Source of the DNA: Paracoccus sp. TOH | GTDB lineage: Bacteria; Pseudomonadota; Alphaproteobacteria; Rhodobacterales; Rhodobacteraceae | Length of the DNA stretch: 64,000 nt | NCBI RefSeq assembly: GCF_030388245.1 | Contig: NZ_CP098362.1 | Span: 124,001-188,000 of the forward strand | Direction of reading: 5' to 3' | Part shown: one piece after another, positions 8,694 through 17,051 of the stretch | How the letters are laid out: every line of letters starts with the position of its first letter | Position numbering within the stretch: the first letter of the stretch is position 1 | The notes under the pieces: generated by a model | Seen by the model: the letters and a program-made list of their open reading frames with translations, nothing else | What the model was told of the DNA's origin: nothing | The model's database searches: none | Made by a program: the position numbers and the translations under genes

Positions 8694-10184
8694 TTACTTG
8701 CTTTTTGGAAGTTTGGAGACCAGCGACATGCCGACATCCATCCCTTCCAGCTGGAAATGCGGTTTCAGATAGAATTTCCCCATGTAGTAACCGGGATTCT
8801 CCTCGTCCTCCACAACTTCCACCTTCGCTCCGGCCAGGGGTTTCTTGGCCTTCTCGCGCTCGGTCGCGCTCTCCGGGTTGCCCGAAACGTATTTGTTGAT
8901 CCAGGTCTGCAACTGCGTCTGCAGCTGCAGCCGGTCCGGGCTCTGACCGATCTTGTCGCGGACCATACATTTCAGATAGTGACTGAAACGTGACACCGCG
9001 AAAATATAGGGCAGGCGCGAGGACATGTTGTCCGAAGCCGTCGCCTGGTCGTCCACGTATTTCTTGGGCCGATACAGCGTCTGCGCGCCGATGAAGGCGG
9101 CCTTGTCGGTATGCTTGCGATGGATCAGGCCGATCAGCCCGGCCTTGGACAGTTCGGCCTCGCGCCGGTCGGTGATCGACACCTCGGTCGGGCATTTCAG
9201 GTCCTTGGACCCGTCGCCGGTGTCGAAATTGTGGGTGGGCAGGTTCAGCACCTCGCCGCCCGACTGCACGCCGCGGATCTGCACCGTCCAGCCATGTTCC
9301 TTGTGGGCGCGGTTGATGTTCACCGCCATGGCATGGGCGGCGTTCATCCAGGCATATTTCTGCCCGGCATGACCGTCGGTCTCTTCCTCGAAGTTGAACT
9401 CCTCGACCACCGAATTCGAGTTCTGGCCATAGGGCTCGCGCGCCAGGACGCGCGGCATGGTCAGCGCGACATAGCGCGAGTTCTCGCTGTCGCGCAGCCC
9501 GTTCCAGGCGGCGTAATCCGGCGTGTCGAAGATTTCCGACAGGTCCGGCGGCGTGCCCAGTTCGGTCCAGCTGTCCATGCCCAGAAGCTCGGGCGCGGCG
9601 GCCGAGATGAAGGGCGCATGCGCGGCGGCGGCGATCTTGGACATGTCGCGCAGCAGCGCCACATCGGCGGTGCCGTGGTCGAAGTAATAGTCGCCGACCA
9701 ACGCGCCGAAGGGCTTGCCGCCCAGGGTGCCGAACTCGGCCTCATAGACGCGCATGTTCAGCGGCGACTTGTCCCATTTGGCGCCGGGATAGCGCCGGAA
9801 CATCTGCTGCAGTTCCTTCTTCGAGACGTTCATCACCTTCACGCGCAGCGAGGCGTCGGTCTCGGAATGGTTGATCGTGTAGGCGAGGCCGCGCCAGCTG
9901 GATTCCAGCTTCTGGAATTCCTCGTGGTGGATGACCTCGTTCACCTGCTCGGTCAGCTTCTGGTCCAGCTTCGACAGCATCGCGTCGATGGTGTCGATCA
10001 CGTCCTCGGCGATCAGGGTCTCGTCGTCCAGCGCCTCGCGCACCAGTGCGACGACGGCGTTGTCGACCTCCTTGGCGGCGACATCGGTGCGCGGCTTGAT
10101 GGTCTGCTTCAGGATGTCCGAAAATTCGTCGAGCCCGGCAAGGGCGCCCGCACCGGCAACCTGAGCCTGCGATTCCTGCGCCAT
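8694..10184 (-). CDS. tssC: TssC (VipB), large T6SS sheath subunit
   Basis: 496 residues, standard length. Recognisable blocks include FQKLESSWRGL (about 89-99), the KPFGALVGDYYFDH segment, and the C-terminal YYMGKFYLKPHFQLEGMDVG. It polymerises with TssB into the contractile sheath. The start overlaps the tssB stop by one base, so the two sheath subunits are translationally coupled at near equal amounts. Confidence 0.97.
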   Translation of the reverse strand: MAQESQAQVAGAGALAGLDEFSDILKQTIKPRTDVAAKEVDNAVVALVREALDDETLIAEDVIDTIDAMLSKLDQKLTEQVNEVIHHEEFQKLESSWRGLAYTINHSETDASLRVKVMNVSKKELQQMFRRYPGAKWDKSPLNMRVYEAEFGTLGGKPFGALVGDYYFDHGTADVALLRDMSKIAAAAHAPFISAAAPELLGMDSWTELGTPPDLSEIFDTPDYAAWNGLRDSENSRYVALTMPRVLAREPYGQNSNSVVEEFNFEEETDGHAGQKYAWMNAAHAMAVNINRAHKEHGWTVQIRGVQSGGEVLNLPTHNFDTGDGSKDLKCPTEVSITDRREAELSKAGLIGLIHRKHTDKAAFIGAQTLYRPKKYVDDQATASDNMSSRLPYIFAVSRFSHYLKCMVRDKIGQSPDRLQLQTQLQTWINKYVSGNPESATEREKAKKPLAGAKVEVVEDEENPGYYMGKFYLKPHFQLEGMDVGMSLVSKLPKSK

Positions 10185-10702
10185 CAGCTATCCTCTTCCT
10201 CGGCGGATTTCGTCTTTTCGCGTTCGGCCAGCGCGGCCATCAGCTCGGGGTCGTTCAGCAGCTTGCGGATCTGCTCCTGCGCCTTGGGCTTCGAGTTCAT
10301 GTAGCGCTGCAGGTTGGCCAGGTGCTGGCGTGCCTCCAGGAGCTTCTTCAGCGCCGGGATCTGGCTGGCGACCGCCGCCGGATTGAAATCGTCCATGCTC
10401 TCGAAGGTCAGCGAAACGCCCAGTCGGCCCTCGCCGCCCAGCTTGTTCTCGACGTTGAAGCTGGCGCCGGGCGCGATGCTTTTCATGTAGTCGTCAAGCG
10501 ATGCCGCGGTCACGTCGACGAAGTCCCGCTCGTCCATGTCGGGCTTCTCGACCTCGGAGGCATTGCCGGAAAGATCGGACATCACCCCCATGACGAAGGG
10601 CAGCTCGACCATCTTTTCCGAGTCGTAGGGATCCTCGTAAGAAATGTTCACCCGAGGCGGGCGGTTGCGCTTGATAAAATCGGTCGCCTTGTCCGAAGCC
10701 AT
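10184..10702 (-). CDS. tssB: TssB (VipA), small T6SS sheath subunit
   Basis: 172 residues with the family N-terminus (FIKRNRPPRVNISYE), the LPFVMGVMSDLSG motif and a C-terminal helix. Partner of TssC in the contractile sheath; ClpV recognises an N-terminal helix of this protein in characterised systems. A strong ribosome site (GGAGGATTGATCTG) precedes ATG 10702, and 69 bp of comparatively A/T-rich sequence separates it from tssA, room for an internal promoter. Confidence 0.96.
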   Translation of the reverse strand: MASDKATDFIKRNRPPRVNISYEDPYDSEKMVELPFVMGVMSDLSGNASEVEKPDMDERDFVDVTAASLDDYMKSIAPGASFNVENKLGGEGRLGVSLTFESMDDFNPAAVASQIPALKKLLEARQHLANLQRYMNSKPKAQEQIRKLLNDPELMAALAEREKTKSAEEEDS

Positions 10703-10771
10703 CAGATCAATCCTCCATTACGCAAAGGCAAACTGTAAAATACCCACCGAGTCAATTCCGCAAAACTGCCC

Positions 10772-12118
10772 TCAGGACCCGCCGGTCGGCGCAGCCGGAG
10801 CAAGCAATTCCGCGACGATGGCGTCGAAACGCTTGTGCAGCATGTCACGCGCCTTTGCCAGAAGCAACGGCACCGGACTGGCCGGTTCGTTGGTCGCAAA
10901 GTAGCCCTCGATCCCCAACAGGGTTGCGACAAGTTCCGAGCGGCGGGTGATCGGCGGCACCTCGCCGGGCGCGTTTCCGCCGATGCGCTGGCCCTCCAGC
11001 CCGGCCTGGGTCAGGGATTTCAACCGCTCCATGGACAGGGCGAAGGGCGTGCCCTGCCCGACGGTCAGAAGGGCCGATCCCGCCTCGCGCGGCATCAGCA
11101 TCTCCAGCGCCTCGACCAGCGGCTTGCCGACCAGCAGCCGGGCCTGGGCGACCAGCAACAGCGCCGGCGAGGAAGGTTCATTCTGCGCCAGCCAGTTACA
11201 GGCTGCTTCCAGCGCCGCGCCGGCGGTGACCCGGTCGAGCACCGGCCGTTCCGAGGCCGGCGTCACCGGCTGCAGCGGCGGCGCCGCAGCGCCGACGGCC
11301 AGCGGCTGGTCCGCCGGCGCTGCCGCCTGCGGCCCGGGCTGGGCGCCGGCCTCCCAGGGGCGCAGCTCGGGCCGGGCGGCGGCGATCATCGCCTGCATCT
11401 CGGCCAAGGCCGCACGCAGCGCGCCCAGATCGGGATGGAAGGGCATCTCGGGATCGGCGCCGGCCAGCGACAGGATGCGATGCAGCGCATCCGAAAGCCG
11501 CAGCAGCCGCTCATGCGTCGCGGTCACGGCCCGCAGATTGGCGTCCGAGCGCAGCGTGCCGAGGAAATCCGAACCCTGCAGATCCGCCTCGGAGGCGCGG
11601 GGCGCGGCCTTGCCGGTGACCACCATGTAGCGACGCAACGTCACATCCGAATGCGGCACGACCGGCAGGTGCAGAAGCGGCATCACGACGCTCGCCTGGC
11701 CGTTGAGCGATTCGATTGCCGCTCGCCTTTCCGACCTGCGCGGATGCAGTTCGGCCGGCCATTGCGCCATGGCGGCGGCCATGTCCTCGACCGTCGAGGT
11801 GAATTCCTCGAGTCGCCCGGCCAGGATCTGGAACCGTCCCAGCAGGCTCATCAGCCGCAGGTCGCGCGAGCGGCCCAGCAGCGCGGCGATGGCCGCGGTC
11901 TCGGCCGCCAGATCGACCGAGCGCGGATCGAACAGCCGGTCCTCGCGCCCGTCGGCGGCCAGGCCGGGGGTGAAGTAGCGCTCGGGCAGGCGGGACTCGG
12001 CCTCGAAATAATAGTCGAGGAAAGCCTCGTCGTCCTGCCGTTCCAGATCGGGGCCGCAGGGCGCCTCGGGCGAAACCGGGTCGAGGATGTTGAAATCAGC
12101 CAAATCGAAACCTCTCAT
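10772..12118 (-). CDS. tssA: TssA (ImpA-type), T6SS sheath assembly chaperone/cap
   Basis: 448 residues. The N-terminal ImpA domain (about 10-130) shows the expected PVSPEAPCGPDLE and the AQWPAELHPR motif. A Pro/Ala-rich linker (about 250-285) precedes a C-terminal helical domain. TssA proteins prime and stabilise sheath and tube polymerisation. The gene lies 15 bp downstream of the FHA gene and upstream of tssB on the same strand. Confidence 0.9.
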   Translation of the reverse strand: MRGFDLADFNILDPVSPEAPCGPDLERQDDEAFLDYYFEAESRLPERYFTPGLAADGREDRLFDPRSVDLAAETAAIAALLGRSRDLRLMSLLGRFQILAGRLEEFTSTVEDMAAAMAQWPAELHPRRSERRAAIESLNGQASVVMPLLHLPVVPHSDVTLRRYMVVTGKAAPRASEADLQGSDFLGTLRSDANLRAVTATHERLLRLSDALHRILSLAGADPEMPFHPDLGALRAALAEMQAMIAAARPELRPWEAGAQPGPQAAAPADQPLAVGAAAPPLQPVTPASERPVLDRVTAGAALEAACNWLAQNEPSSPALLLVAQARLLVGKPLVEALEMLMPREAGSALLTVGQGTPFALSMERLKSLTQAGLEGQRIGGNAPGEVPPITRRSELVATLLGIEGYFATNEPASPVPLLLAKARDMLHKRFDAIVAELLAPAAPTGGS

Positions 12119-12133
12119 GCGAACGCGGCCAGC

Positions 12134-13324
12134 CTAGGGCAACGGTCCCTCGGCGTCATGCGCCTTGCGATAGGCGGCCGCGAACAGGCGCAGGAACTCG
12201 TCCAGGATGCCGTTCTCGCTGGCGGTGCGGGCGTCCCAGCGCGCGACATATTCCTCCCAGGCCTTGGCCTTGCGGTTGCCCATCAGCCCGCCCGACTTGG
12301 TGCTGCCCTCGATCTTTTCCGGGGCCAGCTCGTCCACCAGCCCCAGAAGCGCGGGTTGCAGGGCGGCGAACAGCGCGGTCTGGTGGCGGCGCAGATCGCC
12401 AAGCGCCCCGGCATAGCCTGCGGCCCCGGTCATGAAGCCGGCGCGCGGCCGCAGGAACAGCGCATCCAGCGCCTCGGCGGCGTCGGGCAGGAACTTCAGC
12501 GGATTGTTGTCGGCGGCGCCGCGCATGGTCCGTTCGGCCGAGCGGGTGAAATGCCGCGCCGCCGCCCGGTCCTGCAGCCCGGCCATGACCTGGTCGGTCA
12601 CGGCGCGCATCGCCTGTCCCAGCGCGCGGGCCAGATCCTCGGCCGCGATATGGCGCGCCAGGTCGGGAGCCAGGCCCGCGCCTTCGCAAAACGCCCGGAC
12701 GAAGGCCGAGGGGTCCTCGACCGGCGCTGCCGGCACGGCCGCGGGCATGGACGGGGCTGCCGGCCCGGCCGGGGCTGCCGATTCTGACGGCGCGGCTGGC
12801 GGGGGCGCAGCGGGTTCGGGCGCGTGAACCGGAAAGGCCAGGAAATCGCTGGCGAAATCCGGGCCGCGGCGGACGGAATCGGCCGGCGCGACGTCGATCG
12901 GCACCGGCGCCGGGGCCAGCGCCCAGGGATCGTCCAGCACCGGCTCGTCCACCGGGCTGTCCACCCGATGCGCCGGCAGCGATCCGGGGGTCATCGGCTG
13001 GCCCGGCTGCATGTCGAACAGCGCCACGACGATATATTGCCCGACCTGGAAGCGGTCGCCGTGGTTCAGCACATGCGGACCGTCCAGCCGGTGCCGGTGG
13101 CCCTGCAGGAAGGTGCCGTTGGTCGAGCGGTCGCGCAGCAGCCAGCGTCCGGTCTCGCAGGCGACATCGAAATGGTGGCCCGAGATATAGCGGCTGGCAT
13201 CGGGCAGCACCCAGTCCATGCCGGCGCCGCGCCCGACCTGGATGCCGGTTTCCGGCACGGTGATGCTGACCGGACCGCCGTCGTCCAGCACATGGAAATT
13301 CTCGATTTGCAGGGTCAGGGTCAT
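12134..13324 (-). CDS. tagH: TagH-type FHA-domain protein of the T6SS
   Basis: 396 residues. The FHA domain spans about 20-105, with GRGAGMDWVLPDASRYISGHH and the NGTFLQG strand that binds phosphothreonine. A long Pro/Ala-rich linker (about 130-205) leads to a C-terminal domain (about 210-390) containing FLPDAAEALDALFLRP, shared by T6SS FHA proteins. In characterised systems such proteins act with a Ser/Thr kinase and phosphatase in post-translational control of firing; no kinase is visible here. It follows the preceding gene by 6 bp. Confidence 0.88.
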   Translation of the reverse strand: MTLTLQIENFHVLDDGGPVSITVPETGIQVGRGAGMDWVLPDASRYISGHHFDVACETGRWLLRDRSTNGTFLQGHRHRLDGPHVLNHGDRFQVGQYIVVALFDMQPGQPMTPGSLPAHRVDSPVDEPVLDDPWALAPAPVPIDVAPADSVRRGPDFASDFLAFPVHAPEPAAPPPAAPSESAAPAGPAAPSMPAAVPAAPVEDPSAFVRAFCEGAGLAPDLARHIAAEDLARALGQAMRAVTDQVMAGLQDRAAARHFTRSAERTMRGAADNNPLKFLPDAAEALDALFLRPRAGFMTGAAGYAGALGDLRRHQTALFAALQPALLGLVDELAPEKIEGSTKSGGLMGNRKAKAWEEYVARWDARTASENGILDEFLRLFAAAYRKAHDAEGPLP

Positions 13325-13330
13325 GTCACA

Positions 13331-13915
13331 TCAATAGGCGCGAAACAGCGCCTCGGCCATGTCCAGGAAACGGGCGAGGTAGAACGAGCGCCGCGACAGG
13401 TCCGCCCGCGCCAGACAGGACAGCACCGCGCTGTTCAGCGCCACCGGCGTCTTGTGCGCGGCCGAGCGTTCGGGGTCGTTGGGGGCCGGCCCGCCGGTGG
13501 ACCAGCCCGCCGCCAGCGCCAGCAGGACCGAGGGGCTGCGGGTCGGCGCCCAAAGCGCCTCGCGCATGATCTCGTGGCGCTGGCGCGTGGTCGGCTGCGC
13601 CAGCCACAGCGCGATCTTTTCCATCATCGGGCGTTCCTGCGGATGCAGGTGGTCGGCCATCAGCCGCAGGCATTCGTAGCCCCAGCCGGTGGCGGTGCTG
13701 GGCAGGGCGGCGAAGGCGGTGAAGGTGACCGCCTCCTCGGGCGTGGTCGAGGCGCGCAGCCGGGCCAGGAAGGCCAGCCCCTCCTCGTCCTCGCGCGGGC
13801 GCAGCTTCACCAGCTCGCCCAATTGCGGGATGGCGGCGAAAAGCGCCGGCGTCGGCACGTCGCGCAGCATCCGCCGCGGAGGCTTGGTCGTCTCGTCAGC
13901 CGCGTTTCCGTCCAT
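13331..13915 (-). CDS. T6SS-associated protein of unknown function (possibly DUF6931-type)
   Basis: 194 residues from ATG 13915; the frame is open to 14029 but the upstream part is unlike the rest and lacks a ribosome site. It is soluble and helix-rich, with no signal peptide or membrane segment. Its middle (GWGYECLRLMADHL, QPTTRQRHEIMREAL) reminds me of a small family found only beside alphaproteobacterial T6SS genes, which I believe is DUF6931; this is from memory. It leads the run into tagH and tssA with 6 bp spacing, so a T6SS role is likely from context. Confidence 0.65.
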   Translation of the reverse strand: MDGNAADETTKPPRRMLRDVPTPALFAAIPQLGELVKLRPREDEEGLAFLARLRASTTPEEAVTFTAFAALPSTATGWGYECLRLMADHLHPQERPMMEKIALWLAQPTTRQRHEIMREALWAPTRSPSVLLALAAGWSTGGPAPNDPERSAAHKTPVALNSAVLSCLARADLSRRSFYLARFLDMAEALFRAY

Positions 13916-14420
13916 CCTTGCCGTCTCGTCCCCTGCCCCGTCGGTCCCGACTATGAAACCAGCCCGCCGCTTGCGCAACCATGCGGGCATCGTCCGGCTG
14001 GTTACAGCCCGATCGCCGCCCGGTTGCAAGCCGGTATCCGGCCGGCGGGCCGCAGCTCAGCGGTTGCGGGCGTCCACGGGACAGACGGTGCTGAAACGGA
14101 TGCGCTTCATCAAGGAACGCAAGCTGATGGTCTTGATCGGCAGCGCATCGGTCAGCCGCTTGCAGAACAGGCCGAAGGCGGCCATGTCCGGCACCGCCAG
14201 CATCCCGGCCGGGGGAGCGATGGGCGGGCCATCTGACCGCATCCCGGCCCGGCCGCGAATGTGAATCGGGCCTCGCAGCGCGGCCACCGCATGCGGTCCC
14301 GGCCGTTCCCCGCCGCTTGCATCCAAAATCCTGAGCCTGCGCTTCCGCAAAGGCGATTTTGGCGGTGCAAAGGCCCTTGCTACTGCTGTTGCATCGCCGT
14401 GCTGCCGGGAGGGCCGGGAA
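13916..14420. other. 505-bp gap between the T6SS operon and the RibF-like gene
   Basis: It must hold the promoter of the minus-strand T6SS genes and of the plus-strand RibF-like gene. The only coding-like stretch is the doubtful 61-codon frame listed separately. A less GC-rich segment at about 14335-14400, just before the RibF-like gene, is the best place for that gene's promoter. I found no clear -35/-10 pair or strong inverted repeat. Confidence 0.4.
14057..14242 (-). CDS. possible small protein upstream of the T6SS operon
   Basis: A 61-codon minus-strand frame ending at TGA 14057-14059. Its third codon positions are mostly G or C, like real genes nearby, and its end (TISLRSLMKRIRF) is less random than most shadow frames. 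There is no convincing ribosome site at ATG 14242 or at the alternative ATG 14203, and I recognise no family. It could be a small protein or the remains of a longer gene. Confidence 0.25.
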   Translation of the reverse strand: MRSDGPPIAPPAGMLAVPDMAAFGLFCKRLTDALPIKTISLRSLMKRIRFSTVCPVDARNR

Positions 14421-15185
14421 GTGATCCAAGTTTCGATCCAGTCGCCGCAAACGCGCGGGCTCGCCGTCATCCGGCACCGGCTCGTGCAGGGATCGGCGCT
14501 GCGCGGCGGCGTGATCGTGCTGGGCAATTTCGACGGCTTCCACCGCGGGCACCAGTTCCTGATCCGCCGCGCCCGTGCGCTGGCGGGCGCACGGCCGGTG
14601 GGCGTGATGTCGGTCGAGCCGCATCCGCGCCAGGTCTTCGCGCCGCAGGCCGAGCCCTTTCGCCTGGCCAGCCCGGCGCAAAAGCACCGGATGGCGGAAA
14701 GCCTGGGGCTGGATTTCGTCTATGAACCGGCCTTCGAGCCGGATTTCGCCGCCCTCTCGCCCGACGCCTTCATCACCGAGATCCTGGCGGCGCGGCTGGG
14801 GGTCGGGCATGTGCTCGTGGGCGCGGATTTCCATTTCGGCGCGCGCCGGGCCGGAACCACGCGGACGCTGGCCGAAACCTGCCCCGGCCTGGGGATCGGC
14901 GTGACGGTCCTGCCCCTGCAGGGCGGCTTTTCCTCGACCGCGGTGCGCGAGGCGCTGCGCGCCGGCGACATGGCCGCCGCCACCCGGCTGCTCGGCCGCC
15001 CCTGGGAGGCCGAGCTGACCCCGAGCGGCCGGCTGTCGCCGCGACAGATCTGCCCGCCGGCGGGCAGCTATCTGGTGCGGGGGCCGGGCTTCGGGCCGCA
15101 TCTCGCGCGCCTGACCGGCCGGGGCCGCGTCATCGCGGCCGAGCCGCTGCCCGCCAGCCTGACCTTCCTTGACCGGCGCGCCTGA
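14421..15185 (+). CDS. RibF-like FAD synthetase-domain protein without a working riboflavin kinase domain
   Basis: 254 residues. Residues 30-185 are a RibF-type adenylyltransferase domain: VIVLGNFDGFHRGH is the nucleotide-binding HxGH-type motif (usual RibF reads GNFDGVHRGH), with VEPHPRQVFAP and the STAVREALRAGD motif. Full RibF is about 310 residues with a C-terminal kinase domain; here only about 65 residues remain, starting LLGRPWEAEL, and the GFPTANL-type kinase motif is absent. It is probably a stand-alone adenylyltransferase paralogue making FAD or a related nucleotide. hutD follows 24 bp downstream, and an FAD/FMN-dependent catabolic cluster begins nearby. Confidence 0.75.
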   Translation: MIQVSIQSPQTRGLAVIRHRLVQGSALRGGVIVLGNFDGFHRGHQFLIRRARALAGARPVGVMSVEPHPRQVFAPQAEPFRLASPAQKHRMAESLGLDFVYEPAFEPDFAALSPDAFITEILAARLGVGHVLVGADFHFGARRAGTTRTLAETCPGLGIGVTVLPLQGGFSSTAVREALRAGDMAAATRLLGRPWEAELTPSGRLSPRQICPPAGSYLVRGPGFGPHLARLTGRGRVIAAEPLPASLTFLDRRA

Positions 15186-15209
15186 GCGCCCCTGACCCGA
15201 GAAAGAGAC

Positions 15210-15767
15210 ATGCAAGACCTGCTGCACCTGCCCGAGACGGGCTACCGCACCCTGCCGTGGAAGAACGGCGCGGGACAGACGGACGAGATCTGGCTCTGGC
15301 CGACCGCTGCCGACCGCGACGCCTTCTCGATCCGCATCTCGCGCGCGCCGATCCCGCAGGACGGCGCCTTTTCCTCGTTTCAGGGCGCGGATCGCGTCAT
15401 CACCGTGATCGAGGGACAGGGGTTGGCGCTTGATTTCGGGTCCGAGACCCACAGGCTGGAGCCGCTGGAGCCGTTCCGCTTCGACACCGCTCGGGCCCCG
15501 GTGGGGCGGCCCCTGGGTGGCGCGGTGCGGGTCTTCAACGTCATGGCCGCCCGTCACGACTGGCGGATCGCCGGCGCCGGGCTGGCCCATGCCGGCGACA
15601 GCGTGACGGCCGGGCTGGCGGTGATCCTGACGCTGGAGGCGCAGCGCATCCGCGTCGGACAGGCGGATCGCGCGCTGGCCGCCCAGGACACCGCCGTCTG
15701 CCGGGCGGCGGGGCCGATCCGGCTGGGCGGCCGGGCGCTGGCGGTCAGGCTGGAGCCTGCCGCCTGA
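15210..15767 (+). CDS. hutD: HutD/Ves-family cupin protein
   Basis: 185 residues. The N-terminal WKNGAGQTDEIWLWP and ISRAPIPQDGAFSSF motifs are diagnostic of HutD/Ves. These bicupin proteins are associated with histidine utilisation and are thought to bind a small ligand such as formylglutamate; their exact role is unsettled. No other hut gene is present, so it is either an isolated copy or linked to its RibF-like neighbour. Its end converges on the flavin-reductase fusion gene. Confidence 0.85.
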   Translation: MQDLLHLPETGYRTLPWKNGAGQTDEIWLWPTAADRDAFSIRISRAPIPQDGAFSSFQGADRVITVIEGQGLALDFGSETHRLEPLEPFRFDTARAPVGRPLGGAVRVFNVMAARHDWRIAGAGLAHAGDSVTAGLAVILTLEAQRIRVGQADRALAAQDTAVCRAAGPIRLGGRALAVRLEPAA

Positions 15768-15776
15768 CCTTTCGGC

Positions 15777-15796
15777 CGCGGGCCGTCAGGCCCGCG
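15777..15796. terminator. bidirectional hairpin between hutD and the flavin reductase fusion gene
   Basis: An 8-bp perfect stem (15777-15784 with 15789-15796) around the tetraloop GTCA, between two convergent genes and overlapping the last codons of the minus-strand gene. There is no U-run on either side, so it may be only a weak or Rho-assisted terminator. Confidence 0.4.
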
Positions 15797-16958
15797 CGAA
15801 TTGCTCGCGGCATTTGCGGGCGAAGCGTTCCGCCGCGCTGCCCAGCCGGTGCCCGCGGCGCCAGGCCAGGACCAGATGCGAGGGCGCGCAATCCCCGGCC
15901 AGCGGCCGCGCCACCAGCGGCAGGCCGTCATAGCTCATGCTCGCCGTGGGCTTGGTCACCAGAAGCGTATAGCCCAGCCCGTGCGCGACCATGCCCCGCA
16001 CCATCTCGAACGAGACCGAGCGATGCGCGATCACCGGCTCGACCCCCTGCGCCTGCAGGATTCCGGTGAAGTAATCCCCCGAAGGCGGGGCATCCAGCAG
16101 CACCATCGGCTCGGCCGCAAGGTCGATGGGCAGGATCTCGGACTGCCGGGCCAGCGGATGGTCGGCGGCCAGCAGCACATAGGGGGTCAGCGTCGCCAGC
16201 GCCTCGCATTCGAAACGGTCGTCAAGGCCGATGTCGTAGATCAGCGCCAGTTCGGTCTCGCCCGAGATCAGGCTTTCGGTCAGCCGGCGCTGGTCGCCCT
16301 CCAGCAACCCGATGTCGAGCCCGCCAAGCTGGCGGATCAGCGCCGGCATCAGGAAGGGGCCGAAGGTGTGGAAGCAGCCGACATTCAGCGCGATGCCCTT
16401 GCCGTTCAGCACCCCCCGCATGCTGCGCGGCGCGTCGATGCGCCGCGACGAGCCATAGGAACGGTTGGCATAGATCAGCGGCGAGCCGAGCCGGGCGCTA
16501 TGCGTGTCCTCGACCCCGCAAAGCAGCACGTAATGCGTCCCGACCCGCTCGGCCGAGACCACGCGGCATTCAAAGGCCACCAGCGCGTCGGCGACGCGGG
16601 GCGGGCCGCTGGGCAGCGCCACCCAGTCGGTGCATTCAAACTTGTCGCCCAGCTCGTCCTTGAAGCGGCCGGCGAAGGCTTCCGAGATATAGGACTGGTC
16701 CTCGCGCAGCACGTTCACGCAAAGCACGCCGTTCTCGATGATCTTCGGCGCCGCCGGGCTGAGATGGTGGACGCAGACCAACAGCGTCGGCGCCTCGCCA
16801 TCGGCCGAGACCGAGGCCATGGCCGAAACGGTGACGCCCGCCCGCCCGGCGCGGCCGTCGGTGGTGACCACGTTCACCGTGCAGGCGGCATGGCTCATCC
16901 CGGTCACGAAACGGTCGCGGGCAGAGATCTGGTTGATCTGGGTCTCGGCTGTCATCAT
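15786..16958 (-). CDS. flavin reductase (HpaC-like) fused to a LysR-type ligand-binding domain
   Basis: 390 residues from ATG 16958, chosen over 16997 because AGGGA lies at the right distance. Residues about 15-175 are an HpaC/DIM6-type flavin reductase domain (MSHAACTVNVVTTDG, VTVSAMASVSADGEAPTLLVC, NVLRED). Such reductases supply reduced flavin to two-component monooxygenases. Residues about 185-385 are a LysR effector-binding fold without any helix-turn-helix (NVGCFHTFGPFLMP, then ESLISGETELALIYD). That half aligns well with the effector half of the neighbouring LysR regulator. The likely partner is the HpaB-type oxygenase of the same run; the fused domain may let the substrate switch the reductase on. 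This is inference. Confidence 0.85.
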   Translation of the reverse strand: MMTAETQINQISARDRFVTGMSHAACTVNVVTTDGRAGRAGVTVSAMASVSADGEAPTLLVCVHHLSPAAPKIIENGVLCVNVLREDQSYISEAFAGRFKDELGDKFECTDWVALPSGPPRVADALVAFECRVVSAERVGTHYVLLCGVEDTHSARLGSPLIYANRSYGSSRRIDAPRSMRGVLNGKGIALNVGCFHTFGPFLMPALIRQLGGLDIGLLEGDQRRLTESLISGETELALIYDIGLDDRFECEALATLTPYVLLAADHPLARQSEILPIDLAAEPMVLLDAPPSGDYFTGILQAQGVEPVIAHRSVSFEMVRGMVAHGLGYTLLVTKPTASMSYDGLPLVARPLAGDCAPSHLVLAWRRGHRLGSAAERFARKCREQFARA

Positions 16959-17051
16959 GGCATTCCCTGGGGCAGATTTGCTCTTGTCCTTCTGCATTCA
17001 GAGTGACGGCTTTCCCGCCCGTCCGAAAATCATGTTTTCCTCGGCTCTGCC

